The position numbers and the translations under genes are program-made. Positions 17,423 to 25,323 of a DNA stretch of 44,276 nucleotides are shown in pieces. The notes beneath the pieces were generated by a model that saw only the letters and a program-made list of their open reading frames with translations, ran no database searches and had not been told where the DNA came from. This DNA is from Rhodobacteraceae bacterium Alg231-04 (GTDB lineage: Bacteria; Pseudomonadota; Alphaproteobacteria; Rhodobacterales; Rhodobacteraceae). Within the stretch, counting starts at the first letter, position 1. Every line of letters begins with the position of its first letter. The stretch is from assembly GCA_900143635.1 (NCBI GenBank), contig FREY01000021.1:1-44276 (forward strand), read 5' to 3'.

Positions 17423-17473
17423 CAGTTCAGTCCCCTTATTGTTGGGTCCGGGCCGAGGGAGGAGGAGCCCGGA

Positions 17474-17528
17474 CAAAGAAAAAGCCGCTGACACAACTGC
17501 CCTGAGGGGCAGAGGGTCGAGCGGCTTT
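17474..17528 (-). terminator. Intrinsic terminator in the nrtA leader
   Basis: On the minus strand AAAGCCGCT (17528-17520) pairs with AGCGGCTTT (17489-17481). Between the arms is an inner perfect hairpin CTGCCC-CTCA-GGGCAG (17512-17497). The outer 3' arm runs straight into TTTTTCTTTG (17483-17474). It ends 51 bases before the nrtA ATG, so transcription would stop before the operon unless relieved. This is the arrangement seen in NasR/NasT-controlled nitrate operons. Confidence 0.8.
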
Positions 17529-17539
17529 GCTCATGGGTA

Positions 17540-17583
17540 TCCCAGTCTTTGGGAGAAATCCTGCGGCGGGCTCCGTTGCCTGC
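17540..17583 (-). promoter_or_regulatory. Two-hairpin ANTAR (NasT) target in the nrtA leader
   Basis: Two stem-loops lie just upstream of the terminator on the minus strand. The first (17583-17566) is GC-A-GGC / GCC-C-GC with hexaloop AACGGA, matching the A-x-x-G-x-x loop rule for ANTAR-domain targets. The second (17554-17540) is TCCC / GGGA around AAAGACT, again A at loop position 1 and G at position 4. Spacing between the hairpins is 11 bases. Binding of NasT would favour the readthrough form of the leader. The hairpin and loop rules are established for NasR, EutV and NasT; their application here is by inspection. Confidence 0.7.
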
Positions 17584-17687
17584 CTGTGTAGTCAGATTGA
17601 CGGTTTAGCAGGTTGCTGGCAAAGGAAATGGTTGTGTTTTTCTGCATTGCAGCATGGCTGGCGCCGCATATGCACAATAAACAGGCA

Positions 17688-18806
17688 TCAGTTCTGCCCG
17701 AGGCTGAAATCCTGACCGTCAAAGAATGCGCCTGGCGGGGTTTGGATTTCCGCTGCCGGTAGAATCGCCGAGGTGCCATGCAGGGCGGCGCGGAAGATAT
17801 CGCTGCGGAACACGGCCCGCGCGCGGGGCTTGGCCAGGTCCGGCTGAAGCCCGAAACGGGTGGCAAGGCGGGTGCCGATCCATTCCGCATGGGCGGGCCA
17901 GGGCAGTGCGCCTGTGGGGCCGTGGAACGTCATGAAACCATCGGTCCGCCGTTCGGTGCCGCTCGGGGAAATCACCAACCGGCCGTTCAGGGCGCGGTCA
18001 ATCAGCTCGGCCGGGAGGTTGAGACAGGCCGAGCGCGACAGCAGCTCGGCTGCCAGAGTATGTGATCCCGGTTCGGCCAGCCAGCGGCCCGCCCGCCAGA
18101 TGGCGCGGATCAGCCTGCCGGTAAGGTCCGGGTTGGTTTCGGCCCAAGCGGTGCGGGCTGCCAGCACTTTTTCAGGGGCACCGCCCCAGATGGCGGAACC
18201 CGGCAGGATCAGCGTGGCAAGGCCGGCCTCAACAGCGGCAGAGCCCCAGGGCTCCCCGACGCAGAAGGCGTCGATCTCTCCGTTGCGCAGGGCCTCGCCC
18301 ATTAGCGGTGGCGGCACGGTGCGCACGGAAATACGGTCCGGATCGTAGAGGCCAAGGGCGGTCAGCCAATAGGTCACCAGCTCCATATGCATGGAAAATG
18401 GAAACGGCACGCCGAGCCGCAGAAAGCCGGGTGCGGCGGTGAACAGAGCACGGCCAGCGGCGGCGGCATCGTCAAACGCAAAGCGGTGATCTGCGTCCTG
18501 CATCTTTGCAGCCACTGCGGAGCTAACGCCCAAAACGTTGCCATTGAAAGACAAAATGGAAATCGCCGAGAGCGCCTCTCCGGTGCCGCCAAGGCCGAGC
18601 GCGGCGGCGACAGGCACAGGGGAGAGCATATGCGCGGCGGCGACCTGCCTGGTGCTCAGCATGTCGCGCAGGGCGCTCCAGGAGGGGGCAGGGCGCAGAT
18701 CCAGGGTCAGCCCTTCGTCGGCAGCAAAGCCAAGCTCCTGCGCGGCGATCAGCGGTGCGGCATCGGTAAGGGGGATATAGCCAAGGGGCAGTGTGGTTCG
18801 GGTCAT
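17688..18806 (-). CDS. nasS: NasS nitrate/nitrite sensor (cytoplasmic NrtA-like protein)
   Basis: A 372-residue homologue of nitrate-binding proteins but without a signal peptide; it starts MTRTTLPLGYIPLTDAAPLI, so it stays in the cytoplasm. Shared family motifs include AAHMLSPVPVAAALGLGG, VPPPLMGEALRNGEIDAFCVGEPWG and APEKVLAAR. In Paracoccus and Azotobacter, NasS binds NasT when nitrate and nitrite are absent and releases it when they are present. The ATG at 18806 overlaps the nasT stop by 4 bases, matching stoichiometric co-synthesis of the pair. It is read in the same direction as, and just upstream of, the nitrate operon. Confidence 0.93.
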   Translation of the reverse strand: MTRTTLPLGYIPLTDAAPLIAAQELGFAADEGLTLDLRPAPSWSALRDMLSTRQVAAAHMLSPVPVAAALGLGGTGEALSAISILSFNGNVLGVSSAVAAKMQDADHRFAFDDAAAAGRALFTAAPGFLRLGVPFPFSMHMELVTYWLTALGLYDPDRISVRTVPPPLMGEALRNGEIDAFCVGEPWGSAAVEAGLATLILPGSAIWGGAPEKVLAARTAWAETNPDLTGRLIRAIWRAGRWLAEPGSHTLAAELLSRSACLNLPAELIDRALNGRLVISPSGTERRTDGFMTFHGPTGALPWPAHAEWIGTRLATRFGLQPDLAKPRARAVFRSDIFRAALHGTSAILPAAEIQTPPGAFFDGQDFSLGQN

Positions 18807-19387
18807 GCCAGTAATTCCGCCGCTGTGACCAGCGCCGCGGCCACATCGCCGACCCGCTTGCCCTGATCCATCGCCGTTTTGCGCAGCAGCGCATAGGCGT
18901 CTTCTTCGGGAAGGTTGCGGGCTTTCATCAGAATGCCCTTGGCTCGGTCGATCAGCTTCCGTTCTTCCAGTGCCCGCTTTGTCTCTTCGAGTTCTTTGCG
19001 CATGCGCTGGAACAGTTTGAAGCGGGTGATTGCGGCTTCGAGAATGGGTTTCAATCGCTCGGGTTTCAGCCCGTCGACCACATAGGCCGAGACCCCGGCC
19101 TCGATAGCGGCTGTCGACAGGCCTTCGGCAGAGCGATCCACGAACATGGCCACCGGGCGTTCTTGCGGGCCCGAGGCGAGGGCCAGTTCCTCCAACATGT
19201 CGCGGGACGGGTTTTCGATGTCGATCAGAACAATGTCCGGGTTGTGATCGCGCAGGCGCGTGGCCAGTGCAGCGGCGTCCGCGGTTATGCGCACGTCGCA
19301 GTTGCCAGCGGCGCGCAGACTACCGGCAATCAGGGCGGCGCGGGCCGGATCCGGTTCTACAACGGTGATGGAGAGCTGGCGTGTCAT
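18803..19387 (-). CDS. nasT: NasT transcription antiterminator (receiver-like + ANTAR)
   Basis: A 194-residue protein with an N-terminal receiver-like domain (1-120; E11, D13 and D56 occupy the acidic-pocket positions), a short coiled linker (RFKLFQRMRKELEETKRALE) and a C-terminal ANTAR domain (about 130-190). The last contains KLIDRAKGILMKARNLPEED and a following helix to RVGDVAAALV. ANTAR domains bind paired RNA hairpins with A-x-x-G loops; such hairpins are present ahead of nrtA. NasT is thus the likely positive regulator of the nitrate operon, held inactive by NasS until nitrate appears. The ATG is preceded by AAAGGGGA, which is buried in a strong stem-loop. Confidence 0.94.
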   Translation of the reverse strand: MTRQLSITVVEPDPARAALIAGSLRAAGNCDVRITADAAALATRLRDHNPDIVLIDIENPSRDMLEELALASGPQERPVAMFVDRSAEGLSTAAIEAGVSAYVVDGLKPERLKPILEAAITRFKLFQRMRKELEETKRALEERKLIDRAKGILMKARNLPEEDAYALLRKTAMDQGKRVGDVAAALVTAAELLA

Positions 19388-19389
19388 TC

Positions 19390-19424
19390 CCCTTTACGGC
19401 ACGCGATTGGCGCGCCGTAAAGGG
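19390..19424 (-). promoter_or_regulatory. Perfect stem-loop covering the nasT ribosome-binding region
   Basis: CCCTTTACGGC (19390-19400) and GCCGTAAAGGG (19414-19424) are exact 11-bp inverted arms. As minus-strand RNA the stem continues through a G-U pair and three G-C pairs, leaving loop CAAUC, about 15 bp in total. The 3' arm contains AAAGGGG, the only purine-rich ribosome-binding candidate, and ends 2 bases before the nasT ATG. It could be a translation-control hairpin or a DNA operator. No T tract follows, so a terminator is unlikely. Confidence 0.6.
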
Positions 19425-19824
19425 AGATGGGCAAGGGGATTGCCGCGTTGCAGCGAGATCCTGCAAAACAGGCAGTGATGCTTACGGATTGGGCGGTTTG
19501 AAAACATCCCGAGGGTCGTCAAGCCAGTTTGAGGTAAGCAAAGTCAAACGCCATGTCTGCCCGGTTGCGCGCCACTAGGGATGCCAGAGTCGGAAATGCC
19601 GCCAATCAAACCCGTGCGGGCGCATATGGTCTATTGCACCAACCGAAACCGTTCCGAGGCGCGTTAGATTGGAGTAGATTGACCTGCCATGGGTGAAACT
19701 GAAATCCGTTTGTTCACTTGCAGACCGAACCACAGGCGTCCTCGGTGCGCACCGCACAGCATCCCTTCAGCGCCGTAGCTCACAAGTCCTAGACCACGCG
19801 TCAGGATGCGGATTTCATATCCAC
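19425..19824. other. Intergenic region between nasT and the LysR gene
   Basis: About 400 bases lie between the nasT upstream hairpin and the end of the LysR gene. Apart from the inverted repeat at 19448-19466 and a presumed nasT promoter, I recognise nothing. Short open frames on both strands (for example 19575-19757 minus) have no family resemblance. Confidence 0.5.
19448..19466. promoter_or_regulatory. Inverted repeat upstream of nasT
   Basis: TTGCAG-N7-CTGCAA is a perfect 6-bp inverted repeat about 60 bases upstream of the nasT start. Its symmetry and spacing would suit a dimeric activator such as an NtrC-type nitrogen regulator. It does not match a textbook consensus closely, so the protein that binds it is unknown. 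Confidence 0.3.
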
Positions 19825-20745
19825 CTAAGCATGTGCATCAAACAGGCATTTCAGAAAGGCCGCTGTTTTCCTGTCCGGCTTGGGGTTGGAACGATAAAAG
19901 GCCGCAAATTCGACCTGGTAAGATGCCCGGTTCGGAAACAGCGGCCAATAGGCGCGGCTGCCCCCTGCACCTTCGGTGAAATGATCCGCCAGAAACCCAA
20001 TGTAGCGGCCCGACTGAACAAGAAGGGCCAAGGCGTCCTCGTCCTTTACGTCCGCGGCGCGCTCCAGATGCAATTCATTGCCTGCCCTCATGTTCGGCGA
20101 GTTGAAGTAATAGCCCGCGTATTTATACGGCGAGAGCACCTTCCGGGGATCCAGGTCGGTAGTGTCCAACCCGAACACTTCGTGCCCCTTGCCGCAATAG
20201 AGGCTCATTTTTTCAGAATAGAGGTGTTTGATGTCCAGCGTGGGATTGGGCTGGTAAATCGGCATTACGGCCAGATCAAGCTGCCCATTACACACGCTGG
20301 CCTCGAGCGCTGTTAGCGTATCGAACGTTATTTCCAGCCTGACGTTGGGCGCGACTTTGTCAAACTCGGCGATGGCCCGTTCGATATGAGCGTTTGGATT
20401 GGCCGATGACTGATTGTAAAGCCCGAAGCGGACTGTGCCGGTCAAAGTCATCTGGATTGCATCCACACGTGACCGGAATTCATCAATTCCTGCCAGAAGA
20501 TCCCTTGTAAGTTCAAGTACTTGTGTGCCTTCAGTGGTCAGGCTGAAGCCCGCAGGACCCCTGTTGCAGAGCCGTAAACCCAAACGCGCCTCAAGATCAG
20601 AGATATGGCGCGAGATTGTTGACTTAGAGATATTCAGCTCTTGCTCGGAGGCTGCAACCCCTCCGCATGCGGCCACCACGACAAACACACGCAAAAGACG
20701 AATATCGACATCGCCGAGGCTCTTCAAATTTGCTTGTTTGGCCAT
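19825..20745 (-). CDS. LysR-family transcriptional regulator
   Basis: A 306-residue LTTR. The N-terminal winged helix is clear: DIRLLRVFVVVAACGGVAAS, then ELNISKSTISRHISDLEARL and GLRLCNRGPAGFSLTTEG. The C-terminal effector domain is in two lobes, with GTVRFGLYNQSS opening the first. The ATG at 20745 gives the usual N-terminal spacing to the helix-turn-helix; the upstream extension to 20808 is not supported by a ribosome-binding site. It is divergent from the BCCT transporter gene 202 bases away, with two inverted repeats in between. Control of that transporter and of itself is the natural expectation. The ligand is unknown. Confidence 0.88.
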   Translation of the reverse strand: MAKQANLKSLGDVDIRLLRVFVVVAACGGVAASEQELNISKSTISRHISDLEARLGLRLCNRGPAGFSLTTEGTQVLELTRDLLAGIDEFRSRVDAIQMTLTGTVRFGLYNQSSANPNAHIERAIAEFDKVAPNVRLEITFDTLTALEASVCNGQLDLAVMPIYQPNPTLDIKHLYSEKMSLYCGKGHEVFGLDTTDLDPRKVLSPYKYAGYYFNSPNMRAGNELHLERAADVKDEDALALLVQSGRYIGFLADHFTEGAGGSRAYWPLFPNRASYQVEFAAFYRSNPKPDRKTAAFLKCLFDAHA

Positions 20746-20767
20746 CCGGCAGATCCCATATGCGCAA

Positions 20768-20824
20768 AAGGTTGACAAATTATGAAACCTTAAGGCGAAA
20801 GATTGCACTCCTTCAAGGGTTGAA
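20768..20824. promoter_or_regulatory. Two inverted repeats in the lysR/BCCT divergent region
   Basis: AAGGTT-N12-AACCTT (20768-20791) is perfect, spans a TTGACA (20772-20777) and contains the T-N11-A spacing expected of LysR sites. TTCAA-GGG-TTGAA (20812-20824) is a second exact repeat. Both lie close to the LysR start and upstream of the transporter, as expected for a recognition site and an activation site. Assignment to the LysR protein is inference. Confidence 0.45.
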
Positions 20825-20947
20825 AGTCACATATTCCTGCCGTGAGACAACTGTCGCTCGAAGTCCAAGTGCCCTGGGGGATCTTGGCTCTTTGTTTGTG
20901 GCGCACAGAAAAATGTCTTCGACGAAAAACAACAGCGAGGAAATTTA

Positions 20948-22657
20948 ATGTCAACGAAGCCTCCTTTAATGGACTTGGAGATCAAGACCGCAGAGCAGGG
21001 GTTCTACTCTGGCTTTAGCAAAAGCGTTGCGGTCGTTTCAAAAATCATTATTGCAATCTTGGTTATCTGGGCCATTGTTTTCCCAGAGCAAGCAGGTCGT
21101 ATCCTCAACGCGATCAACAGCTTTATTTTGGCGAACACAGCATATTGGTATATCTGGATCGTCGCTTTGTTCTTCTTTACCTGTTCAATTCTGGCGTTGA
21201 TCCCAGCCACCGGCAAATTAAAGCTCGGTGTCGAAAGCGACAAACCGGAGTTCGCGAATTTCTCCTGGTTCTCCATGATGTTCGGCGCCGCGATCGGCGT
21301 TGGCATGTTAACCTGGGCCGTTGCAGAGCCGGTTTATCACTTCCAGAACAACCCGGATGTGATCGCCGGAACGGCCACAGGTTCTGCACAGGACAATGTC
21401 ATCAACGCTTATAAGTGGTCCTATCTCCACTGGGGCTTTGGCGCTTGGGCCTGCTATGGCCTCACCGGTATGGCAATGGCATTCTTCAGCTACCGCCGTG
21501 GTCTGCCGCTGACGGTTCGCACCTCGCTTATCCCGCTGTTCGGGAAATCGCTTGCTGGCCCGATCGGCAACGTCGTTGATATCGTCGCAGTTGTTGCGAC
21601 CATTCTGGGCGTTGCGCAGGCTCTTGGATTTGGTGTCGAACAGTTTGTCTCCGGCATGACCCGTATTGGTATCGGTGGGCTGACAGACCCTGAAACCAAC
21701 ACAGCCAATACCATCGGCATTCTGCTGGCGATCACCATCATCATGGTTGCGTCAACGGCTTCCGCGGTATCGGGTGTCGGCAAGGGGATCAAAATCCTGT
21801 CCAACCTGAACATGGTTCTGCCCTTCTTCTTGCTTGGCTTCTTCCTGATCTTTGGTTCGACCTTCTTTGGCCTGCAGGCCCTGTTCATGGGCTTTGTGGA
21901 TTACCTGATCAATCTGCCTACGCTGATGTTCCAGGTCTTCCGCACAGACGGGGTTGAAGACTCGATCGCCACCAAACAGGAAAGCTGGCAGGGCGCGTGG
22001 TCGGTGTTCTACTGGGCCTGGTGGGTTGCCTTCGCACCTTTCGTTGGCCTTTTCCTGGCGCGGATTTCCAAGGGCCGTACGGTTCGCGAATTTGTTCTGG
22101 GTGCGATGGTCCTGCCGGCCATCATGTGCTTCATCTGGTTCAGCTTTGCTGGCGGTACCGCAATTGACCTGACCCTGAATGGTGGTGCAGGCGACGCGAT
22201 CTTCAGCCGCCCGGATGGTGATAAGATCTTCGCCATGGTCATCTACATGCTCGGCGACAATCTGGGTTGGATCATGTCGGTTCTGATCGTAGTTCTGCTG
22301 TTGACCTATCTGGTTACAACGGCTGACTCGGCTGTTCTGATCGTGAACACGATCAATGCTGCTGGTGGCGAAGGCCCCAAAGCACGTCCGCATATCTACT
22401 TCTGGGGTGTTGCTCTGGGCGGCGTGGTTGCAGCGCTTTTGATTGCTGGCGGACCAGGTGGTGGCCTTAAGGCGATCCAGACGGCGATGGTCATTGGGGC
22501 TTTCCCATTCTCCATCGTAATGGTCCTGCAGGTGCTCTCGCTTGTCAAAGCTGCCTACAACGATGTTCAGCGGGAAAAACATGGTGTTCAGTCCACCACT
22601 GACTCCGTTTCCAAGCAGGGCGTCGTGTCGGCTCAAGTTGACGCACCGGCGGAATAA
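20948..22657 (+). CDS. BCCT-family transporter (betaine/carnitine/choline type)
   Basis: A 569-residue, 12-helix secondary transporter. The BCCT signature is visible: helix 3 region GAAIGVGMLTWAVAEPVYHF (113-132), and the Trp-rich segment WSVFYWAWWVAFAPFVGLFL near residues 347-366 followed by ARISKGRTVREF. The typical tail motif TADSAVLIVNTINAAGGEGP also appears. It imports a quaternary ammonium or related compound (glycine betaine, choline, carnitine, DMSP) using ion coupling. The exact substrate cannot be read. The N-terminal cytoplasmic tail is short (about 30 residues), which argues against a BetP-style osmosensor with long tails. GAGGAAA precedes the ATG. A strong hairpin follows the stop. 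Confidence 0.93.
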   Translation: MSTKPPLMDLEIKTAEQGFYSGFSKSVAVVSKIIIAILVIWAIVFPEQAGRILNAINSFILANTAYWYIWIVALFFFTCSILALIPATGKLKLGVESDKPEFANFSWFSMMFGAAIGVGMLTWAVAEPVYHFQNNPDVIAGTATGSAQDNVINAYKWSYLHWGFGAWACYGLTGMAMAFFSYRRGLPLTVRTSLIPLFGKSLAGPIGNVVDIVAVVATILGVAQALGFGVEQFVSGMTRIGIGGLTDPETNTANTIGILLAITIIMVASTASAVSGVGKGIKILSNLNMVLPFFLLGFFLIFGSTFFGLQALFMGFVDYLINLPTLMFQVFRTDGVEDSIATKQESWQGAWSVFYWAWWVAFAPFVGLFLARISKGRTVREFVLGAMVLPAIMCFIWFSFAGGTAIDLTLNGGAGDAIFSRPDGDKIFAMVIYMLGDNLGWIMSVLIVVLLLTYLVTTADSAVLIVNTINAAGGEGPKARPHIYFWGVALGGVVAALLIAGGPGGGLKAIQTAMVIGAFPFSIVMVLQVLSLVKAAYNDVQREKHGVQSTTDSVSKQGVVSAQVDAPAE

Positions 22658-22663
22658 GAAATA

Positions 22664-22694
22664 GTCGGATGCCCTCTTTCGGAGGGCATCCGAC
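22664..22694 (+). terminator. Hairpin terminator after the BCCT gene
   Basis: GTCGGATGCCCTC and GAGGGCATCCGAC form an exact 13-bp stem with a 5-base loop, starting 7 bases after the stop codon. There is no T run after it, so it may act as a strong but not classical terminator or as an mRNA 3'-end stabiliser. Confidence 0.65.
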
Positions 22695-23366
22695 ATGCGA
22701 AGACGGCAACATTGCCTGGTCCCGTCGTTCTGGGAACGTCCTGATAGAGGTTCCGGTACTGGGTCGCCACAAGTAGGCAAGACACATCCACCGCAGAAGC
22801 TTTCCGCCAATCCCTTTAGGCAAAACCGGAGAGGGCGAGGGGCGCAGGCCACACCTGACCCCAATTGCCCCATCGGACTGCCCTGAGGTCGGTCCTCACC
22901 TTCGGTTGCGACCCCACTGACCGGTGATGTCCACCTGCCGCCTGGCTGTGGGATGGTGCTGAATCCGGCGCGCCATCGCTGCGGGCCGACGGCAAAAGTT
23001 AACAGCAGACATGCCTCAAACACACAGCCAAAGCCGCATTCCTGTGGCGAAACCGCGGCGTGATCTGGGCGGGCAATCGGGGCGTGGATCGAATCCCTTC
23101 GGGCTCTGCCGCCAAAGGCTGAGACTGTGAGACAGGAGGAGAGTTCGGAAAAGTTACGCTTTTACAGGCATTTATAACAAATTTTCGAATTAATTGAATA
23201 AACCTGTAGCGGCTGTGCAATACTCAGCGGACCTGAAACCGGGGGGTTAGGGAAATGTTAAGACTGCCACAAACAATCCTTAAATTGGCCCGTGGTTCGC
23301 TACAGTTGGCCCCATTCCCGCCTCACGCCTGAACGAAAGTGCAGGAGTGGGAATAAGGAGTGGAAC
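22695..23366. other. Gene-free region upstream of the serine protease
   Basis: No convincing gene. The left 450 bases are G+C-rich with compositional open frames only. The stretch 23160-23220 is A+T-rich (ATTTATAACAAATTTTCGAA) and probably holds the protease promoter. A 25-codon frame with a purine-rich lead (GGGGGGTTAGGGAAATG) runs from 23255 to 23332, ending 34 bases before the protease ATG. It could be a leader peptide, but its sequence shows no attenuator logic. Confidence 0.4.
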
Positions 23367-24080
23367 ATGAGACTACTGCTAGGAGCGGTCGCGGCCTGTT
23401 TGAGCCTGGGACTGCCGGGCCTGGGGAAGGCGGCCGACCGTAACAACGGGTTCAAGGCTGTTCCCGGCTGGGAAGCCGTCGGACGGCTGAATATCTCTGG
23501 CCGAAGCATGTGTACGGCGACACTGGTGGCGCCAAACATGGTGCTAACGGCTGCGCATTGCCTGTATGATCAGAATTCGGGGCGCAAGGTGCTGCCGGGA
23601 TCAATCGTTTTCGAGGCCGGGCTGAACAATGGCCGCGCCAAAGCGGAACGGTCTGTTTCCAAGGCGGTTATTCACCCGCAATACCGTTTCAATTCAACCG
23701 GGTCTGCGCAGATCGGCTTTGATATTGCGGTCTTGCGCTTGTCCAAACCAATCAGTTCGGGGCAAATTCAGCCATTCCAGGTTGCGGGTATCCCGCGCAA
23801 GGGTGATGCGGTTGGCGTAATGTCCTATACCTATCGCAAGGCAAATTCACCAAGCCTGGAACAGCCCTGTCACGTTCTGGCAAAACAGGTGGAAACGCTT
23901 GTGATGTCGTGTAAGGCAGAATTCGGAGCGTCAGGCGCACCGGTATTCTCGGTACATGGTGGGCGCGTTCCACAGTTGGTTTCGGTCATCTCGGCCAAGG
24001 CTGCGATGGGCAACAGACCTGTTTCAATCGGCACCGCCTTTGGGCAAACGCTGCAGACTATGATGCGCCGTGCGGGATAA
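23367..24080 (+). CDS. Exported trypsin-like (S1) serine protease
   Basis: A 237-residue secreted or periplasmic protein. The signal peptide is MRLLLGAVAACLSLGLPGLG with cleavage near KA-A (about residue 22). The S1 fold is shown by MCTATLVAPNMVLTAAHCLY with His64, GFDIAVLRLSKP with Asp119, and FGASGAPVFS with Ser189. The motif around Ser is GASGAP rather than the common GDSGGP; the Ser and oxyanion Gly remain, so activity is plausible. Four Cys (C49, C65, C168, C182 by position) could give two disulfides. The ATG at 23367 has AAGGAG 6 bases upstream; a longer frame from 23292 has no signal peptide. It converges on the secretion operon. Confidence 0.88.
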   Translation: MRLLLGAVAACLSLGLPGLGKAADRNNGFKAVPGWEAVGRLNISGRSMCTATLVAPNMVLTAAHCLYDQNSGRKVLPGSIVFEAGLNNGRAKAERSVSKAVIHPQYRFNSTGSAQIGFDIAVLRLSKPISSGQIQPFQVAGIPRKGDAVGVMSYTYRKANSPSLEQPCHVLAKQVETLVMSCKAEFGASGAPVFSVHGGRVPQLVSVISAKAAMGNRPVSIGTAFGQTLQTMMRRAG

Positions 24081-24153
24081 ATGCGATAATCACTTCAGGA
24101 AATCTGGTCGGAGAACCCGCCAGTCCTGACATCCCTTCGAGACTTTAGGCCTG

Positions 24154-25323
24154 CTAGCGCTCGCGCAGTGCTTCACGTGACTTATAGAGCGGCTTGAGAA
24201 GATACTGCAGCACGGTTTTCGCACCGGTTTGCAGCTCCGCCGTGGCACGCATGCCCGGGCGGATTTCTATTGCGTCCTGACGTTCGGTGAATTCATCCCG
24301 GTCGACGCGCACATTCACTTTGTAAAAGGGCAGAGCATTCGGATCACGCTCGTCCTTGAAAGTATCCGCAGAAACAAATGCCACCCGGCCCTGAAGCGTG
24401 CCGTAGATCGTGTAGTCATAGGCGCTCAGCTTGATGGTTGCGGGTTGGCCGGTTTCGACGCTGGCAATGTCTTCGGGCATGACCTGCGCTTCGACAAACA
24501 GTTCCTCACCCAGCGGAATGATCTGCAAGATTTCTTCGCCGGGGCGTACAACGCCGCCAATGGTGGTTACCGCCAGGCTGTTGACGATGCCGGGAAGTGG
24601 CGCGGTAATGACGGTGCGTTTCAGCTGATCGCTGGCCAGACGCAATTCCTGTTGGCGCGACGTAAGGTCCTGAAGGGTTCTGGAATAATCCTCGGCCAGC
24701 TCCAGTTTGGTGCTGGTGCCGATTTCGGTGTATTTGATCTGCGCGTCGCTGACTGATTTCTTGGCGTTGTTCACCTCCAGCTTGGCGACGATCTCTTGCT
24801 GGTAGAGCCGCTCCATTGTGGCCAGTTCTTCCTGTTGCTGATCCAGGATTTCACGGGCTCCGTCACGGCGGGCGTCAAAATCGGCCTGCCGGGCGGCCAG
24901 AAGGGTGCGTTCCGAAGCCAAAATACCGGGCGAGCGTTCTGAGAGTCCGGTGGGGACGGCAAATTCATGGGCGCCGGTCATTTCCGCTTCGATGCGCAGG
25001 CGGCGGATGTCCAACGCGTCGATCTGGTCCTGAAGGTCATCAACCGCGGCCCGGAATTTGGTGTCTTGCAGGCGCGCCAGAATTTGGCCGGCCTTGACCC
25101 TATCGCCCTGTGCAACAAAGAGCTCTGCCAGAATGCCGCCTTCGAGGTTCTGCACGATCTGTGCGCGCGAGGAGGACACGACCTGACCATCGGCGCGGAC
25201 GATTTCATCGACCGAAGCAAAGGCTGCCCAGGTGACAAAGGCGGCAACAGTCAGGGCAACCAGCTGGATAATGCGGCTGGAGGCGCGCGAGGTGCTTTCA
25301 AATTCTGCTTCTGCGACGCTCAT
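24154..25323 (-). CDS. HlyD/LapC-type membrane fusion protein of a type I secretion system
   Basis: A 389-residue periplasmic adaptor. It has one membrane anchor (about residues 18-36), then the first lipoyl half (VVSSSRAQIVQNLEGGILAE and LFVAQGDRVKAGQILARLQD). A long helical hairpin (about 85-210, rich in EQ and L) and the second lipoyl/beta-barrel part (TVITAPLPGIVNSLAV, then GGVVRPGEEILQIIPL) follow. The C-terminal RPGMRATAELQTGAKTVLQY motif is typical of HlyD. It bridges the ABC exporter in the inner membrane to the TolC-like protein. Its ATG overlaps the ABC gene stop by 4 bases. It is the last gene of the adhesin export operon. Confidence 0.93.
   Translation of the reverse strand: MSVAEAEFESTSRASSRIIQLVALTVAAFVTWAAFASVDEIVRADGQVVSSSRAQIVQNLEGGILAELFVAQGDRVKAGQILARLQDTKFRAAVDDLQDQIDALDIRRLRIEAEMTGAHEFAVPTGLSERSPGILASERTLLAARQADFDARRDGAREILDQQQEELATMERLYQQEIVAKLEVNNAKKSVSDAQIKYTEIGTSTKLELAEDYSRTLQDLTSRQQELRLASDQLKRTVITAPLPGIVNSLAVTTIGGVVRPGEEILQIIPLGEELFVEAQVMPEDIASVETGQPATIKLSAYDYTIYGTLQGRVAFVSADTFKDERDPNALPFYKVNVRVDRDEFTERQDAIEIRPGMRATAELQTGAKTVLQYLLKPLYKSREALRER

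Noticed and set aside
17652-17665. GG-N10-GC spacing upstream of the nrtA leader as a sigma-54 promoter
   Set aside because: The dinucleotide spacing fits, but the wider TGGCAC/TTGC context is poor and chance matches are common in G+C-rich DNA.
21752-23023. A 423-codon minus-strand frame opposite the BCCT gene and into the next gap
   Set aside because: Low-complexity His/Gln/Arg-rich translation typical of an antisense frame; the part beyond the BCCT gene has no recognisable domain.
23081-23114. tRNA-like 3' end (GGATCGAATCCC followed by ...GCCGCCA)
   Set aside because: It resembles a T-loop with CCA end, but the T stem does not pair beyond two bases and no D arm, anticodon arm or acceptor partner is found upstream.
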